64,000 bases of DNA from Sulfurovum sp. (GTDB lineage Bacteria > Campylobacterota > Campylobacteria > Campylobacterales > Sulfurovaceae), in contig NZ_WGDD01000001.1 of NCBI RefSeq assembly GCF_015493435.1, positions 1 through 64,000 of the forward strand, read 5' to 3'. The notes beneath the pieces were generated by a model, which saw only the letters and a program-made list of their open reading frames with translations, had not been told where the DNA came from and did not search any database. Positions within the stretch are counted from its first letter, which is position 1. Every line of letters starts with the position of its first letter. The translations under genes were made by a program, and so were the position numbers. Positions 54,781 through 63,475 of this stretch are shown here, piece by piece.

Positions 54781-55916
54781 AACAATGACCTGTAAAAATC
54801 GATATTCTGTTCGACAATACGCTCCAGATTAAAACGGGTCAGAACATCTTCCCGCGCATTCTCTCCCATCACCTGTGCCATTTCAGGATCGTCGAACATG
54901 GCGATGATCTTTCCGGCAATATTATTCGGATCGAGCGGATGGCAAAGCAGTCCCGTCTTCTGGTCTATTACTGCTTCAGGTCCGGGTCCGAGTTTGCTTG
55001 CAACCACCCCTTTGCCCATACCGAGTGCTTCCAGCCAGGCAATAGGCATCGCCTCCATATGCGAAGGGTACACACACACCTCCGCCTGCTCCAGCTTTTT
55101 TGGTATATCATGATGCGGCAGCGGTCCGACGATCTTCACGGCTTTTTCAATGTCTGGTGTAATGAATGTTTTCAGGTATGCAGTATAGGATTCTCCTGTT
55201 TGGGGATCTTTCCAGTCCCTACCGACAATGTCAAGTGTGGCATCCGGGTAAGCCTCAAGGATCTTCGGCATTGCTTCTACCAGTTGGCGTACCCCTTTTT
55301 TCTCAACTACCGTACCGACAAAAAGGATCTTCCTTGCGATCACCTTGTCATCCGATGCGGCATAAAACTTTCCGGTATCGACGATATTGTAGATCGTTTC
55401 AAAAGGTTGTGAAAAGTGCAGCAGTGATTTCGTAGTCTTGCCCACAAAATCACTGACAGCGATCAGCCCGTCAGCTTTTGCAAACGACTGCTTCTCCTGA
55501 AAAGAACGCCAGAATGCAGTTTTTTTACCCAATGTCACCGCGAAGAAATGATGCCCGCCATGCATACGTATCACTTTTTTGGCAGGAAAATTATTTGGAA
55601 TGAACGCAAAAGAAAGCTCTGCACCTTCAATGATGTCTATGGGTGTTTCATCATGTATCTGGTAAAGTTTTTTTACCAAACGTTTAGAATTTGGTATAAA
55701 GTTGCCCGCCGGCCATCTGGCACCGGGAAGCCGCCATACGTGTACCCCCTCGTCATTTTCATACATCTCACGCTCGATCCCGTTGTAGGCACCAACAACC
55801 GATACCCGTATGCCCTTATTGCACAACGCACGTCCTATGGTCTGTACAACTGACCCTATGCCTCCCTGCGTTTTTCCGGTCATAGGGTATTCATGGGTTA
55901 TAAAAGAGATGTGCAT
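54777..55916 (-). CDS. Glycosyltransferase family 4
   Basis: 379 aa. EYPMTGKTQGGIGSVVQTIGRAL, RMHGGHHFFAV, ILFVGTVVEKKGVRQLVEAM, and PSHMEAMPIAWLEALGMGKGVVAS (EX7E). AGAAGGA six bases before the ATG. Stop overlaps the next gene's ATG. Confidence 0.92.
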   Translation of the reverse strand: MHISFITHEYPMTGKTQGGIGSVVQTIGRALCNKGIRVSVVGAYNGIEREMYENDEGVHVWRLPGARWPAGNFIPNSKRLVKKLYQIHDETPIDIIEGAELSFAFIPNNFPAKKVIRMHGGHHFFAVTLGKKTAFWRSFQEKQSFAKADGLIAVSDFVGKTTKSLLHFSQPFETIYNIVDTGKFYAASDDKVIARKILFVGTVVEKKGVRQLVEAMPKILEAYPDATLDIVGRDWKDPQTGESYTAYLKTFITPDIEKAVKIVGPLPHHDIPKKLEQAEVCVYPSHMEAMPIAWLEALGMGKGVVASKLGPGPEAVIDQKTGLLCHPLDPNNIAGKIIAMFDDPEMAQVMGENAREDVLTRFNLERIVEQNIDFYRSLL

Positions 55917-55919
55917 ATT

Positions 55920-57308
55920 TTATCCTTCTGTTAAAAATGCTGCAATACGTTTTGAAACATTTTGTTGAGATTCGGTAATGATATTCAGCCATTTCTTTCT
56001 GTCAACTGCAACTTCATCGGGATGTTCAAGTACACGCAGTACCTTTTCAGCCATTTCTTCTTTACTGTTGATCCATACTACGGCATCCAGGCCTTCCATA
56101 CTTTTAAAGTGTTGGAACCTGTAAATCGTCTCTACCGACCACGCTTCAGAATCTGTCTGGTCATACTTGATATAACATGCCGGTTTGTCAAACATCGCAA
56201 AGTCGTGTGCCATGGTTGACCCGACATTATAAACCGTATCGCAATGAAAGGCGATATTGACCAGTAATGCAACATCCTCAAATGATGGGTAAAAAAGGTT
56301 CCAATTTTCACCCTCATCACGGTTCCACAAAGGATCGGACACTTTAATGACATCCTTATAACGCTTCAACACTTCATCATACCGATTTGAAAAGTCAGCA
56401 GGGCACCGACGAAAAAGTATTTGGGGTCTTTTGCTTTTTTCCATCTGTTCTACCGCTTCTGCAAGGTCTGCCAAATACTCAGGATCGTAAGGAGAGGTAC
56501 GTGTATCATCACCGGAAAAACATATTATTTTTCTCTTAGGATCAAGATCATATTTTTGGCAAAATAGTTCTTTGTCCCAGTAAAGTGATTTGTCATGGTA
56601 AAAATCAAATTGAGGTGTTCCGGTAACAACTATGGAAGCTTCCTCTATTTCAGGATAATACATTTGCATCTCATTTTTCATATACTCTGACCATACACAA
56701 TAACCATCCGTCCGTGTAGCCAGCCGGGCTTTGGGAAGGTTGTCCCATGAGTAGATCGCGGTGATTGTCTTTATACCTGACATCTGCGCTGTGAGAACAG
56801 CAGGTACGGCAATGATGGAACGCTGATGCGTGTTGAACACCACATCCGGATTATGACGTTTTAAAAAATCACTAAACGGCTGCAGATAGGCTGATTTTTT
56901 CACACGATTGTCATACATGCCTTCCATCTTTAAAATAGCTTTATCACTGTTAAAAGCAGAACCTGTTATTTCCACTGCTTTATAAAACAGTTTAAGCCTG
57001 AAATTTCTAATGGAAGGTGCCCAGTTCGTCATCAGAGTCTGATTTTTCACTATATGAGTGTTATGCCGCAAACGGGCATAGCTGATACTCTCACGTAAGA
57101 ACTTTTCAGACATACTCTCTTTATAGGGCGGTAACGGCTCACTATCCAATCTTATGTCATGTAAAGATTCAACCTCGCCTAAAGCACTTTCACTCAACGC
57201 ATGCCACACAACGATTTCATGCCCTTTATCTGTCAAATCTTTTAAAATGTTCGAATACAGATAATTGCGTATTCCCACACCATCGGGTACCAAAAACAGT
57301 ATTTTCAC
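55920..57308 (-). CDS. Surface-carbohydrate biosynthesis protein, GT-B-like
   Basis: 462 aa from GTG 57308 (VKILFLVPDGVGIRNYLYSNIL), which overlaps the asparagine synthase stop (GTGA) and has GGGGG upstream; the track's 16-codon extension is discarded. NPDVVFNTHQRS, VTGTPQFDFYHDKS and VYNVGSTMAHDFAMFDKPACYIKY suggest a GT-B/CDP-glycerol-transferase-like fold; precise donor unknown. Confidence 0.7.
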   Translation of the reverse strand: MKILFLVPDGVGIRNYLYSNILKDLTDKGHEIVVWHALSESALGEVESLHDIRLDSEPLPPYKESMSEKFLRESISYARLRHNTHIVKNQTLMTNWAPSIRNFRLKLFYKAVEITGSAFNSDKAILKMEGMYDNRVKKSAYLQPFSDFLKRHNPDVVFNTHQRSIIAVPAVLTAQMSGIKTITAIYSWDNLPKARLATRTDGYCVWSEYMKNEMQMYYPEIEEASIVVTGTPQFDFYHDKSLYWDKELFCQKYDLDPKRKIICFSGDDTRTSPYDPEYLADLAEAVEQMEKSKRPQILFRRCPADFSNRYDEVLKRYKDVIKVSDPLWNRDEGENWNLFYPSFEDVALLVNIAFHCDTVYNVGSTMAHDFAMFDKPACYIKYDQTDSEAWSVETIYRFQHFKSMEGLDAVVWINSKEEMAEKVLRVLEHPDEVAVDRKKWLNIITESQQNVSKRIAAFLTEG

Positions 57309-59023
57309 TTGATCCCCCTGCTTTCTATCATCAGTCCGACACTCACCCACTGCCAAATATAAAAAGCGTTATCCTGTGCACCGTTTTTGTAGGCAAGCCA
57401 CTCTTTTTGCATTTCATCTACCTTAAACCATCGTCTCAGTTCTGAAGATGCGATCTGCTCTATCTGTTCATCTACAAAACTTGTCAACTCATTACCTAAC
57501 CATTCACGCTGAGGTGTCTGTACCGGACGTTTGGGAGCGAAAACGATCTCTTTACTCAAATGCTTTTGTGCAATCTGCCGGAGCATCCACTTTTTTTGCC
57601 CTGCACGTATCTTGTACTCCTGTGGCTGCGCAAAGGCAAGCTCAACCAGACGGTAGTCAAGAAAAGGTTCACGCAGTTCAACCGACGATGCCATGGAAAC
57701 ACGGTCATTAAAACGCAAAGCCCGTGGGATTTTAGTATAAAAAAGATCTCGGTACTGCATATTCTGCAAGGCATTATCAAAGGGTTTGGGATAAGGATGT
57801 TTTTGCGCTGCCTGGGCAAAGTCTGTCCGCAAAACATTGGTACGGGTGGGAGATGTCTTGACACCCTGTACAAGGCTGTCACCCTGTGCCGTATAGTAAT
57901 CATACCCTGCCCACTGCTCATCCATGCCCTGTCCGTCAAGCAGCACCAGTGTCCCGTCAGCTCTTGCCTGTTTAAAAAGCGTGTAGTAAGCGATTGTAGG
58001 GATGCCCCCATAGGGTTCATACTGCACTTCAAACAGCTCCTGGGCAAGTGCGGGTACACCTGCAGCGGTAAGAAGCACTTTTTGCAGCGGGTTGCCTGTA
58101 CGCTCAAGCATCATCTCTACCCATTTGTCCTCATCGTAGCGTTCGTCACCTGTGTAGAAGGTATATGCCTTGATGTTGTCATTGCCCGGATGGGTTTTGT
58201 GTACCATGGCAAGCAGGGTCGAGCTGTCCAACCCCCCGCTGAGATTGAACCCTACTGTTACATCGGCACGGAAACGCAATTTGACACTCTCTTCAAGCAG
58301 CGTTTCATACGATGCCTGCACCGCTTCGAGTGTAGTTTCGGTATGAAGTTGCCCGATGCGTGATGCAAAATCGTACCACCGTCTTATCTTCACACTGCCG
58401 TCATACACCATCGAGCATCCTGCCTCAAGCTGCCGTACCCCTTCCCAAAAACTCTCTTCAGGTCTGCCGTAGGTACCGTAGGCAAGATAGGATGCCCACA
58501 CTCTCTCTTTGGGACGAAGCGGTATGCCGGCAGCTTCAAACGCCTTGATCTCGCTGGCAACATAGAGACTCCCTTCATACTCCATATAGTAGAATGGCTT
58601 TACCCCAAAACGATCCCTTGCACAAAAGAGGTTTCCCTGCTGCCGGTCGTAAATGACAAACGCAAACATACCGTTAAGCCGTTCAAGCATCGCTTCTCCC
58701 CAAACAGTATAGGCTGTAAGGAGTACCTCCGTGTCGGACACGGTACGAAATGCATAGTGGTAAGCCAATGTCTGTCTTAGTTCAAGATAGTTGTATATCT
58801 CACCGTTAAAGACGATCACATAGCGTCCCTGACCATCTTCCATGGGCTGGTTCGCTTCAGTAGAGAGGTCAATGATAGAGAGCCTGTTATGTCCCAGTGC
58901 CACCCCCTCTTTTGGCATCAGCTTTCCGGTATGGTCAGGGCCTCTGTGCTGTTGGGCATGGAGCATTGCATCGAGTGTACGCTCTTTCGCTGCCTTTCCG
59001 ACAATGCCGACTATACCGCACAT
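57305..59023 (-). CDS. asnB: Asparagine synthase (glutamine-hydrolysing)-like protein
   Basis: 572 aa. Class II amidotransferase domain with Cys2 nucleophile (MCGIVGIVGK), HRGPDHTG, and NGEIYNY; ATP-pyrophosphatase synthetase domain with FNLSGGLDSSTLLAM. Within a sialic-acid glycan operon such paralogues may amidate a sugar carboxyl instead of aspartate; this is inference from location. Starts one base after neuA ends. Confidence 0.86.
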   Translation of the reverse strand: MCGIVGIVGKAAKERTLDAMLHAQQHRGPDHTGKLMPKEGVALGHNRLSIIDLSTEANQPMEDGQGRYVIVFNGEIYNYLELRQTLAYHYAFRTVSDTEVLLTAYTVWGEAMLERLNGMFAFVIYDRQQGNLFCARDRFGVKPFYYMEYEGSLYVASEIKAFEAAGIPLRPKERVWASYLAYGTYGRPEESFWEGVRQLEAGCSMVYDGSVKIRRWYDFASRIGQLHTETTLEAVQASYETLLEESVKLRFRADVTVGFNLSGGLDSSTLLAMVHKTHPGNDNIKAYTFYTGDERYDEDKWVEMMLERTGNPLQKVLLTAAGVPALAQELFEVQYEPYGGIPTIAYYTLFKQARADGTLVLLDGQGMDEQWAGYDYYTAQGDSLVQGVKTSPTRTNVLRTDFAQAAQKHPYPKPFDNALQNMQYRDLFYTKIPRALRFNDRVSMASSVELREPFLDYRLVELAFAQPQEYKIRAGQKKWMLRQIAQKHLSKEIVFAPKRPVQTPQREWLGNELTSFVDEQIEQIASSELRRWFKVDEMQKEWLAYKNGAQDNAFYIWQWVSVGLMIESRGIK

Positions 59024-59794
59024 TTACGACTCTTCCTTTCCATTGAGGGATACATAAAAGGACTCTGCCTTTTCCCAATCCTCCATCGTATCGATATTGA
59101 TTAGCTCCGGACTCTCGATGGGGAAAGCCACAATATCGTCTCCAAGCAGTGAGCCTTTGTTGCGTATGGTCTCTACGGAAGTGATGTAGATGGCACCGTC
59201 ACGGTGGTAGGCAGGCGGAAGTTCCTGACGGCGGGGGATGATCTTTTTCTCTCCGGTACTGATTTTGAGACGGTTATTCTTTTCTATTTCAAAGGTCCAG
59301 TGAGGGTTAAACTCATCGGGCACCTTCCTCACCGATACCAGTGCATCGGGGCGTTCCTGAACAAACATGCGTATGGCATCGTCTATGACCCCTTGTGGAC
59401 GGTAAGGACTTGTCACCTGAAGCAGACAGACCGCATCGTACACTTCACCCTGTGATTCCATAAAATCCAAAGCATGCTGCACGACTTCAAGGCTTCCCGA
59501 ATGATCTTGCGCCAGTGCTTCCGGTCGCATGAAGGGTACTTCAAGTCCATAGTTGCGTGCCACTTCCGCTATCTTCTCATCATCGGTTGAGAGAATGGTT
59601 TTTTCAAGTAATAAAGCATCATTTGCCTGTTCAATGGTATAGGCGATCAGCGGCTTTCCTGCCAGTGGCTTGATGTTTTTGCCTGGCACACCTTTGGAAC
59701 CACCCCTTGCCGGAATTAATCCGAGGATTTTTAAGTTAGAAGTTGGAAGTTTCAAGTTGGAAGTTTCAAGTTTCAGGTTGGAAGTTTGTTTCAT
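59024..59794 (-). CDS. neuA: CMP-N-acetylneuraminate (or related nonulosonate) cytidylyltransferase with repeat-derived N-terminus
   Basis: 256 aa. The canonical protein begins at about residue 21: KILGLIPARGGSKGVPGKNIKPL; STDDEKIAEVA and LLQVTSPYRP are in place. The first 20 residues (KQTSNLKLE-TSNLKLP-TSNL) are encoded by 7-bp repeats, and the ATG overlaps the four-helix-bundle stop (ATGA). So initiation has been taken over by the inserted element. Makes CMP-sialic/legionaminic-type sugar for transfer. Confidence 0.88.
   Translation of the reverse strand: MKQTSNLKLETSNLKLPTSNLKILGLIPARGGSKGVPGKNIKPLAGKPLIAYTIEQANDALLLEKTILSTDDEKIAEVARNYGLEVPFMRPEALAQDHSGSLEVVQHALDFMESQGEVYDAVCLLQVTSPYRPQGVIDDAIRMFVQERPDALVSVRKVPDEFNPHWTFEIEKNNRLKISTGEKKIIPRRQELPPAYHRDGAIYITSVETIRNKGSLLGDDIVAFPIESPELINIDTMEDWEKAESFYVSLNGKEES
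59736..59784. repeat. Heptanucleotide array flanking four-helix-bundle gene (neuA side)
   Basis: Seven consecutive 7-mers: TTAGAAG, TTGGAAG, TTTCAAG, TTGGAAG, TTTCAAG, TTTCAGG, TTGGAAG. Lies wholly within the neuA N-terminal coding extension. Confidence 0.92.
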
Positions 59795-60147
59795 TGGATA
59801 CCTTTTTTTATGGAACTTATTAGAGCATTAAGCATTTTTTCAATTTCAAAAATTTTATCCAAGAGTATTTCATCATTGGCAATATAACCAATACGCTCCG
59901 AAATTTCCAATTGTGTTTGTAGTTCATAAAGAGAACCTAAGGCAATATGCAAAAACTGAACAAACTCTTTTTTAGAATTTCTTCCAGCCCCCTCAGCAAT
60001 ATTGGAAGGAATAGATACACCACATCTACGAATTTGATCCGACAAAGCATACATTTCATTTTTAGGAAAATCTTCCAGTTTTTTATAAACCAAAACAACA
60101 AGATCCATAGCTCTCTGCCAAACAATCAACTCTTTAAACTTCGCCAT
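59791..60147 (-). CDS. Four-helix-bundle protein (S23/23S rRNA-intervening-sequence family)
   Basis: 118 aa from ATG 60147 (GGAGG four bases upstream; the GTG at 60150 is too close). FKELIVWQRAMDLVVLVYKKLEDFPKNEMYALSDQIRRCGVSIPSNIAEGAGR is the hallmark of the four-helix-bundle family found in 23S rRNA intervening sequences and related to Avd of diversity-generating retroelements. No reverse transcriptase is present. Bracketed by heptanucleotide arrays; inserted between neuC and neuA. Confidence 0.9.
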   Translation of the reverse strand: MAKFKELIVWQRAMDLVVLVYKKLEDFPKNEMYALSDQIRRCGVSIPSNIAEGAGRNSKKEFVQFLHIALGSLYELQTQLEISERIGYIANDEILLDKIFEIEKMLNALISSIKKGIQ

Positions 60148-60158
60148 CACCCCTCCTC

Positions 60159-60207
60159 AACTTCAAACTTCAAACTTCAAACTTCAAACTTCCAACTTCC
60201 AACTTCC
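60159..60207. repeat. Heptanucleotide array flanking four-helix-bundle gene (neuC side)
   Basis: Seven units on the plus strand: four AACTTCA and three AACTTCC, i.e. TGAAGTT/GGAAGTT on the coding strand. Begins three bases after the neuC stop codon. Confidence 0.92.
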
Positions 60208-60210
60208 CCA

Positions 60211-61371
60211 CTAATAAGTAATCGTTTTATGAAAACGAAGTGGTATGGTTGCCAAAGTTTCTGCGATTTTAACGCCAGCCATACCGTCTCCATAAATATA
60301 TTCCGATTCGTAGTGACCATGTTCAACATGCTTTTCAATAGCCTGCTCGATCTCTTTTTGATCGTAACCGCAGTCAATCACGTTTTTCCCGCGTTTTCGA
60401 CCATGTTGGCGTGTACCGATATTTACAACAGGAATCCCCAAGTAGGAACTTTCGCGTATGCCTACGCTTGAATTGCCGACCAATACTTTTGCATTTTTTA
60501 TCAAGCGTAGAAAATCTTCAGGTTCCATGTTTTTGAAAAAGCGGATATTTTTGGGGTTTTTCAATTCTCTGAAAGTACGGATCGCATTAGAAGTACCGTC
60601 AGCTCCGGCATCTACATTGGGCCAGAACCAGAAGGTAGGCATATTCAGTACATCAACCGCTTTGAGTGTTTCAAGCACATGTTCTTTGGATGCCTCATAT
60701 TCTGTGGTAACGGGATGCTGCATTACTACAAGGTATCCTTCTTTCTCCCAGTCGTCTATGTCTCCCACACCACCATATTTTTCTACAGGGTCAAAACCGA
60801 GTTTCTGGTTTTCCAGCACTTCTTTTGCCAAATCTATCGAGGGACAGCCCGTATTGATAACATAGGCAGGGTCTTCTCCCATTTTGATGACACGTTCACG
60901 GGCATCCCGGGAAGCGACCAGGTGGATATCTGCCAGTTTTGTATTGGCATGGCGGACTTTTTCGTCTATGTTCCCTGTCACTTCTCCCCCCTGTATGTGT
61001 GCCAGAGGAATATTTTGATAAGAAGCGGCAATGGAAGTGGCAATTGTTTCGAAACGGTCGGCAATACTGACGACAACATCGGGTTGAAGATTGTAAAAAA
61101 CATTAGACAGCTCCATCAGTGCCAAACCGGTAGTCTTGGCCATTGCTGTTGGCGTTTCACCCTCCAAAACATTGTAGACCTTTTCGGTTATTTCGAAACC
61201 ATCTTCTTCTATGACATTTACAGCATTGCCGTATCTGTCTAACAATGCAGAACCTGCGACAACAAGTTGAAGTTCCAAATCAGGATGTTCATTAATAGCG
61301 GTTAAAGCTGTTTTTACCCGTGCATAGCTTGGCCTTGCTGTGATTACCACACAAATTTTTCGTTTATTCAT
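60211..61371 (-). CDS. neuC: UDP-N-acetylglucosamine 2-epimerase, hydrolysing (NeuC/LegG type)
   Basis: 386 aa. RPSYARVKTALTAI, DRFETIATSIAASYQNIPLAHIQGGEVTGNIDEKVRHA and VGNSSVGIRESSYLGIPVVNIG are typical. Releases ManNAc-type sugar for NeuB. Start overlaps the neuB end by 8 bp. Confidence 0.92.
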   Translation of the reverse strand: MNKRKICVVITARPSYARVKTALTAINEHPDLELQLVVAGSALLDRYGNAVNVIEEDGFEITEKVYNVLEGETPTAMAKTTGLALMELSNVFYNLQPDVVVSIADRFETIATSIAASYQNIPLAHIQGGEVTGNIDEKVRHANTKLADIHLVASRDARERVIKMGEDPAYVINTGCPSIDLAKEVLENQKLGFDPVEKYGGVGDIDDWEKEGYLVVMQHPVTTEYEASKEHVLETLKAVDVLNMPTFWFWPNVDAGADGTSNAIRTFRELKNPKNIRFFKNMEPEDFLRLIKNAKVLVGNSSVGIRESSYLGIPVVNIGTRQHGRKRGKNVIDCGYDQKEIEQAIEKHVEHGHYESEYIYGDGMAGVKIAETLATIPLRFHKTITY

Positions 61372-62371
61372 CGATGTCTTCCTTTGTGAGAAACTCCCAA
61401 GTCGTTTTATCTGTTTTTAGTGTTTTGCCTATTGCTTGTTGCCATGCAGAAGCATCGATGCCGAACCCTTTCGGTTTTTTGGCTTCAAGATCATCAAATG
61501 TCAACACATGCCCGGCTTCAAGGTTTTTGTTAACTGCAAGACTCTTTTCAAAGATGCTTTTGAGTGTACTAAATCGGCTGTTGTCCTGTTTGTCGACTGG
61601 ATGGGAGAGAGCAGTCTCTATGTCTCGTACCCCTTCGACAAGACGGGCAATCTCGTCTATGGTCAGAGATGCTTTGGCATCGGGACCGAACATCCGTTTG
61701 TCGAACACGGCATGAAACTCCAGTATCTCCGCTCCGAGTGACACTGCTGCCAAACAGGCGAAAATATCACCTGAGTGGTCGGAAAATCCTACGGGCACCC
61801 CATAGCGTGTCTTTAATGCATCGATAACATTCAACCCCCACTCTTCGGGTTTGGTCGGGTAGGCTGTCGTACACTGAAGTACGGAAACATCGATGCCCTT
61901 CTCTTTGAGAAACTGCACACTGATGTCAAGCTCTTCAAATGAGCTCATCCCCGATGAGAGAATGACCGGCTTTCCTGTTCGGGCTATCTTTTCAAGCAGC
62001 AGCAGGTTCGTTACCTCCCCGCTGCCTATTTTGTAGGCAGATACCCCTGCTTCTTCAAGAAGGTCTACTGCCGCATTGGAAAAGGGAGAAGAGATAAAAG
62101 CAACACCCACCTCATCACAATGGGCTTTGATGCCTTTCCACTGCTCCAGTGTGAACTCCATCCGTTTCCAGTAGTCGTACCGTGTGGCATCTTCATACGA
62201 AAACTTCACACGGAACGGTTCATGCTCACTGCTCTCTGCATGGGCAATGTGTGTCTGGAACTTGACAGCATCTACTCCGGTCTGTGCCAGGGCATCGATG
62301 TAGGAGTGCAAAATACCCAAACTTCCTTCGTGGGCTTGTGCTATTTCTGCTATAATGTACGTTTTTTCCAT
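61364..62371 (-). CDS. neuB: N-acetylneuraminate synthase (NeuB family)
   Basis: 335 aa. PEP-dependent aldol condensation forming a nonulosonic acid. IAEIAQAHEGSLG, DAVKFQTHIA, YKIGSGEVTNLLLLEKIARTGKPVILSSGM, GFSDHSGD and a C-terminal SAF-like antifreeze domain (NKNLEAGHVLTFDDLEAKKPKGFGI). NeuB/C/A without LegB/C or PseB/C in view favours sialic acid, not proven. Confidence 0.93.
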   Translation of the reverse strand: MEKTYIIAEIAQAHEGSLGILHSYIDALAQTGVDAVKFQTHIAHAESSEHEPFRVKFSYEDATRYDYWKRMEFTLEQWKGIKAHCDEVGVAFISSPFSNAAVDLLEEAGVSAYKIGSGEVTNLLLLEKIARTGKPVILSSGMSSFEELDISVQFLKEKGIDVSVLQCTTAYPTKPEEWGLNVIDALKTRYGVPVGFSDHSGDIFACLAAVSLGAEILEFHAVFDKRMFGPDAKASLTIDEIARLVEGVRDIETALSHPVDKQDNSRFSTLKSIFEKSLAVNKNLEAGHVLTFDDLEAKKPKGFGIDASAWQQAIGKTLKTDKTTWEFLTKEDIDE

Positions 62372-63447
62372 TTTTCAACCAATTTTTCAATATTTTTACA
62401 CCATTCTTCTAAATCATATATTTTATCTGGTATATTTTTTCTATATGTATTTATTCTACTATTATTTTCATATTTCTTAAGTTCATCAGAAATCGCTTTT
62501 ACCCAATTTTGTGGCATATTTGGAAAATCTACCAACCGACCAAAAGAACCAGTTCCCATAATTTCCGCAACTGGGTCGATATTGGAGGCTATACATACAT
62601 TTCCGCATTTTAATGCTTCAGTCAAGGACATCGGGTGCCCTTCATGGCATAAAGTTGAAAAAAGATATATGTCTGAAGCTTGATAATAAGAAGCTAACTG
62701 ATCATTAGGGATTCTTCCCAACCATCTTATCTGTTTACCATGGATTTCATTATGGGTTCCGATTATCAAAAGTTCTATATTAGGGAGGTCCTGTATAAGT
62801 TTTTCCCAGGCTTTAAGAATAATATGCAATCCTTTTTTAGAACGATCTTGAGAGAGCCAAAGCAAATATATCTTATTTTCGGATAATCCCAATGTCTGAC
62901 GCAATATTGTTTTATCAGAAGCTGAAACGTGTTGAAATTTTATTGAGTCCACCCCATTATATATATGTGTAACTTCACAAGGAAGTGCATGTGTCTGAGT
63001 AAGCTGAAAATGATAGGAAGCTCTTGTCAATACAATTAAGTCATCTATCATTCCATAAAAATTTTCAAGTTCATTAGGTGGCATAAAATAATGATACCCA
63101 TGAATAAAAAATAATATTTTAATGCGACTTCTTACACCTTCTTTTCTAGCATAATAATCAACGGTTTTCAAAAGTCCAGGATTGTCAATGATCATAACAA
63201 TCAGTTCTTTTTCAGAGGAGAGTATCTTCTTGAGTGCATTCCAGTAGACTTTAAAACGATAAAACTTGATAAAAGCTTCCATTTTATATCTCAAAATTTT
63301 TGGTTCTTCTACAAGGTAATGTTTTGACTGAACAATAGTTTTATCTAAATTTTTTTTAGGACAAATAACATAGTCGATATTTGAATTTTCTTTTTTTAAC
63401 AGATATGAAAATCTTGTAGTCCAACTTGCAATACCACTATATGGCAA
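62350..63447 (-). CDS. Glycosyltransferase family 4, start region frameshifted
   Basis: 365 aa in the track from TTG 63447. The natural start is probably ATG 63479, which overlaps the flippase stop (ATGA) and has AAGGA five bases upstream, but the following run of six A puts it one base out of frame; seven A would give MKKTVIVSHFALPYSGIASW. Body is intact: LPCEVTHIYNGVDSIKF, YLLWLSQDRSKKGLHIILKAW, FSTLCHEGHPMSLTEALKCGNVCIAS (EX7E). Overlaps neuB by 22 bp. Confidence 0.82.
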   Translation of the reverse strand: MPYSGIASWTTRFSYLLKKENSNIDYVICPKKNLDKTIVQSKHYLVEEPKILRYKMEAFIKFYRFKVYWNALKKILSSEKELIVMIIDNPGLLKTVDYYARKEGVRSRIKILFFIHGYHYFMPPNELENFYGMIDDLIVLTRASYHFQLTQTHALPCEVTHIYNGVDSIKFQHVSASDKTILRQTLGLSENKIYLLWLSQDRSKKGLHIILKAWEKLIQDLPNIELLIIGTHNEIHGKQIRWLGRIPNDQLASYYQASDIYLFSTLCHEGHPMSLTEALKCGNVCIASNIDPVAEIMGTGSFGRLVDFPNMPQNWVKAISDELKKYENNSRINTYRKNIPDKIYDLEEWCKNIEKLVEKWKKRTL

Positions 63448-63475
63448 TGCAAAATGTGAAACAATAACCGTTTTT

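Noticed and set aside
59791-60147. Four-helix-bundle gene considered as Avd of a diversity-generating retroelement
   Set aside because: No reverse transcriptase, template repeat or variable-repeat target gene lies nearby.
54104-60207. Heptanucleotide arrays considered as CRISPR-like repeats
   Set aside because: Unit is 7 bp with no spacers and no cas genes; they are short tandem repeats.
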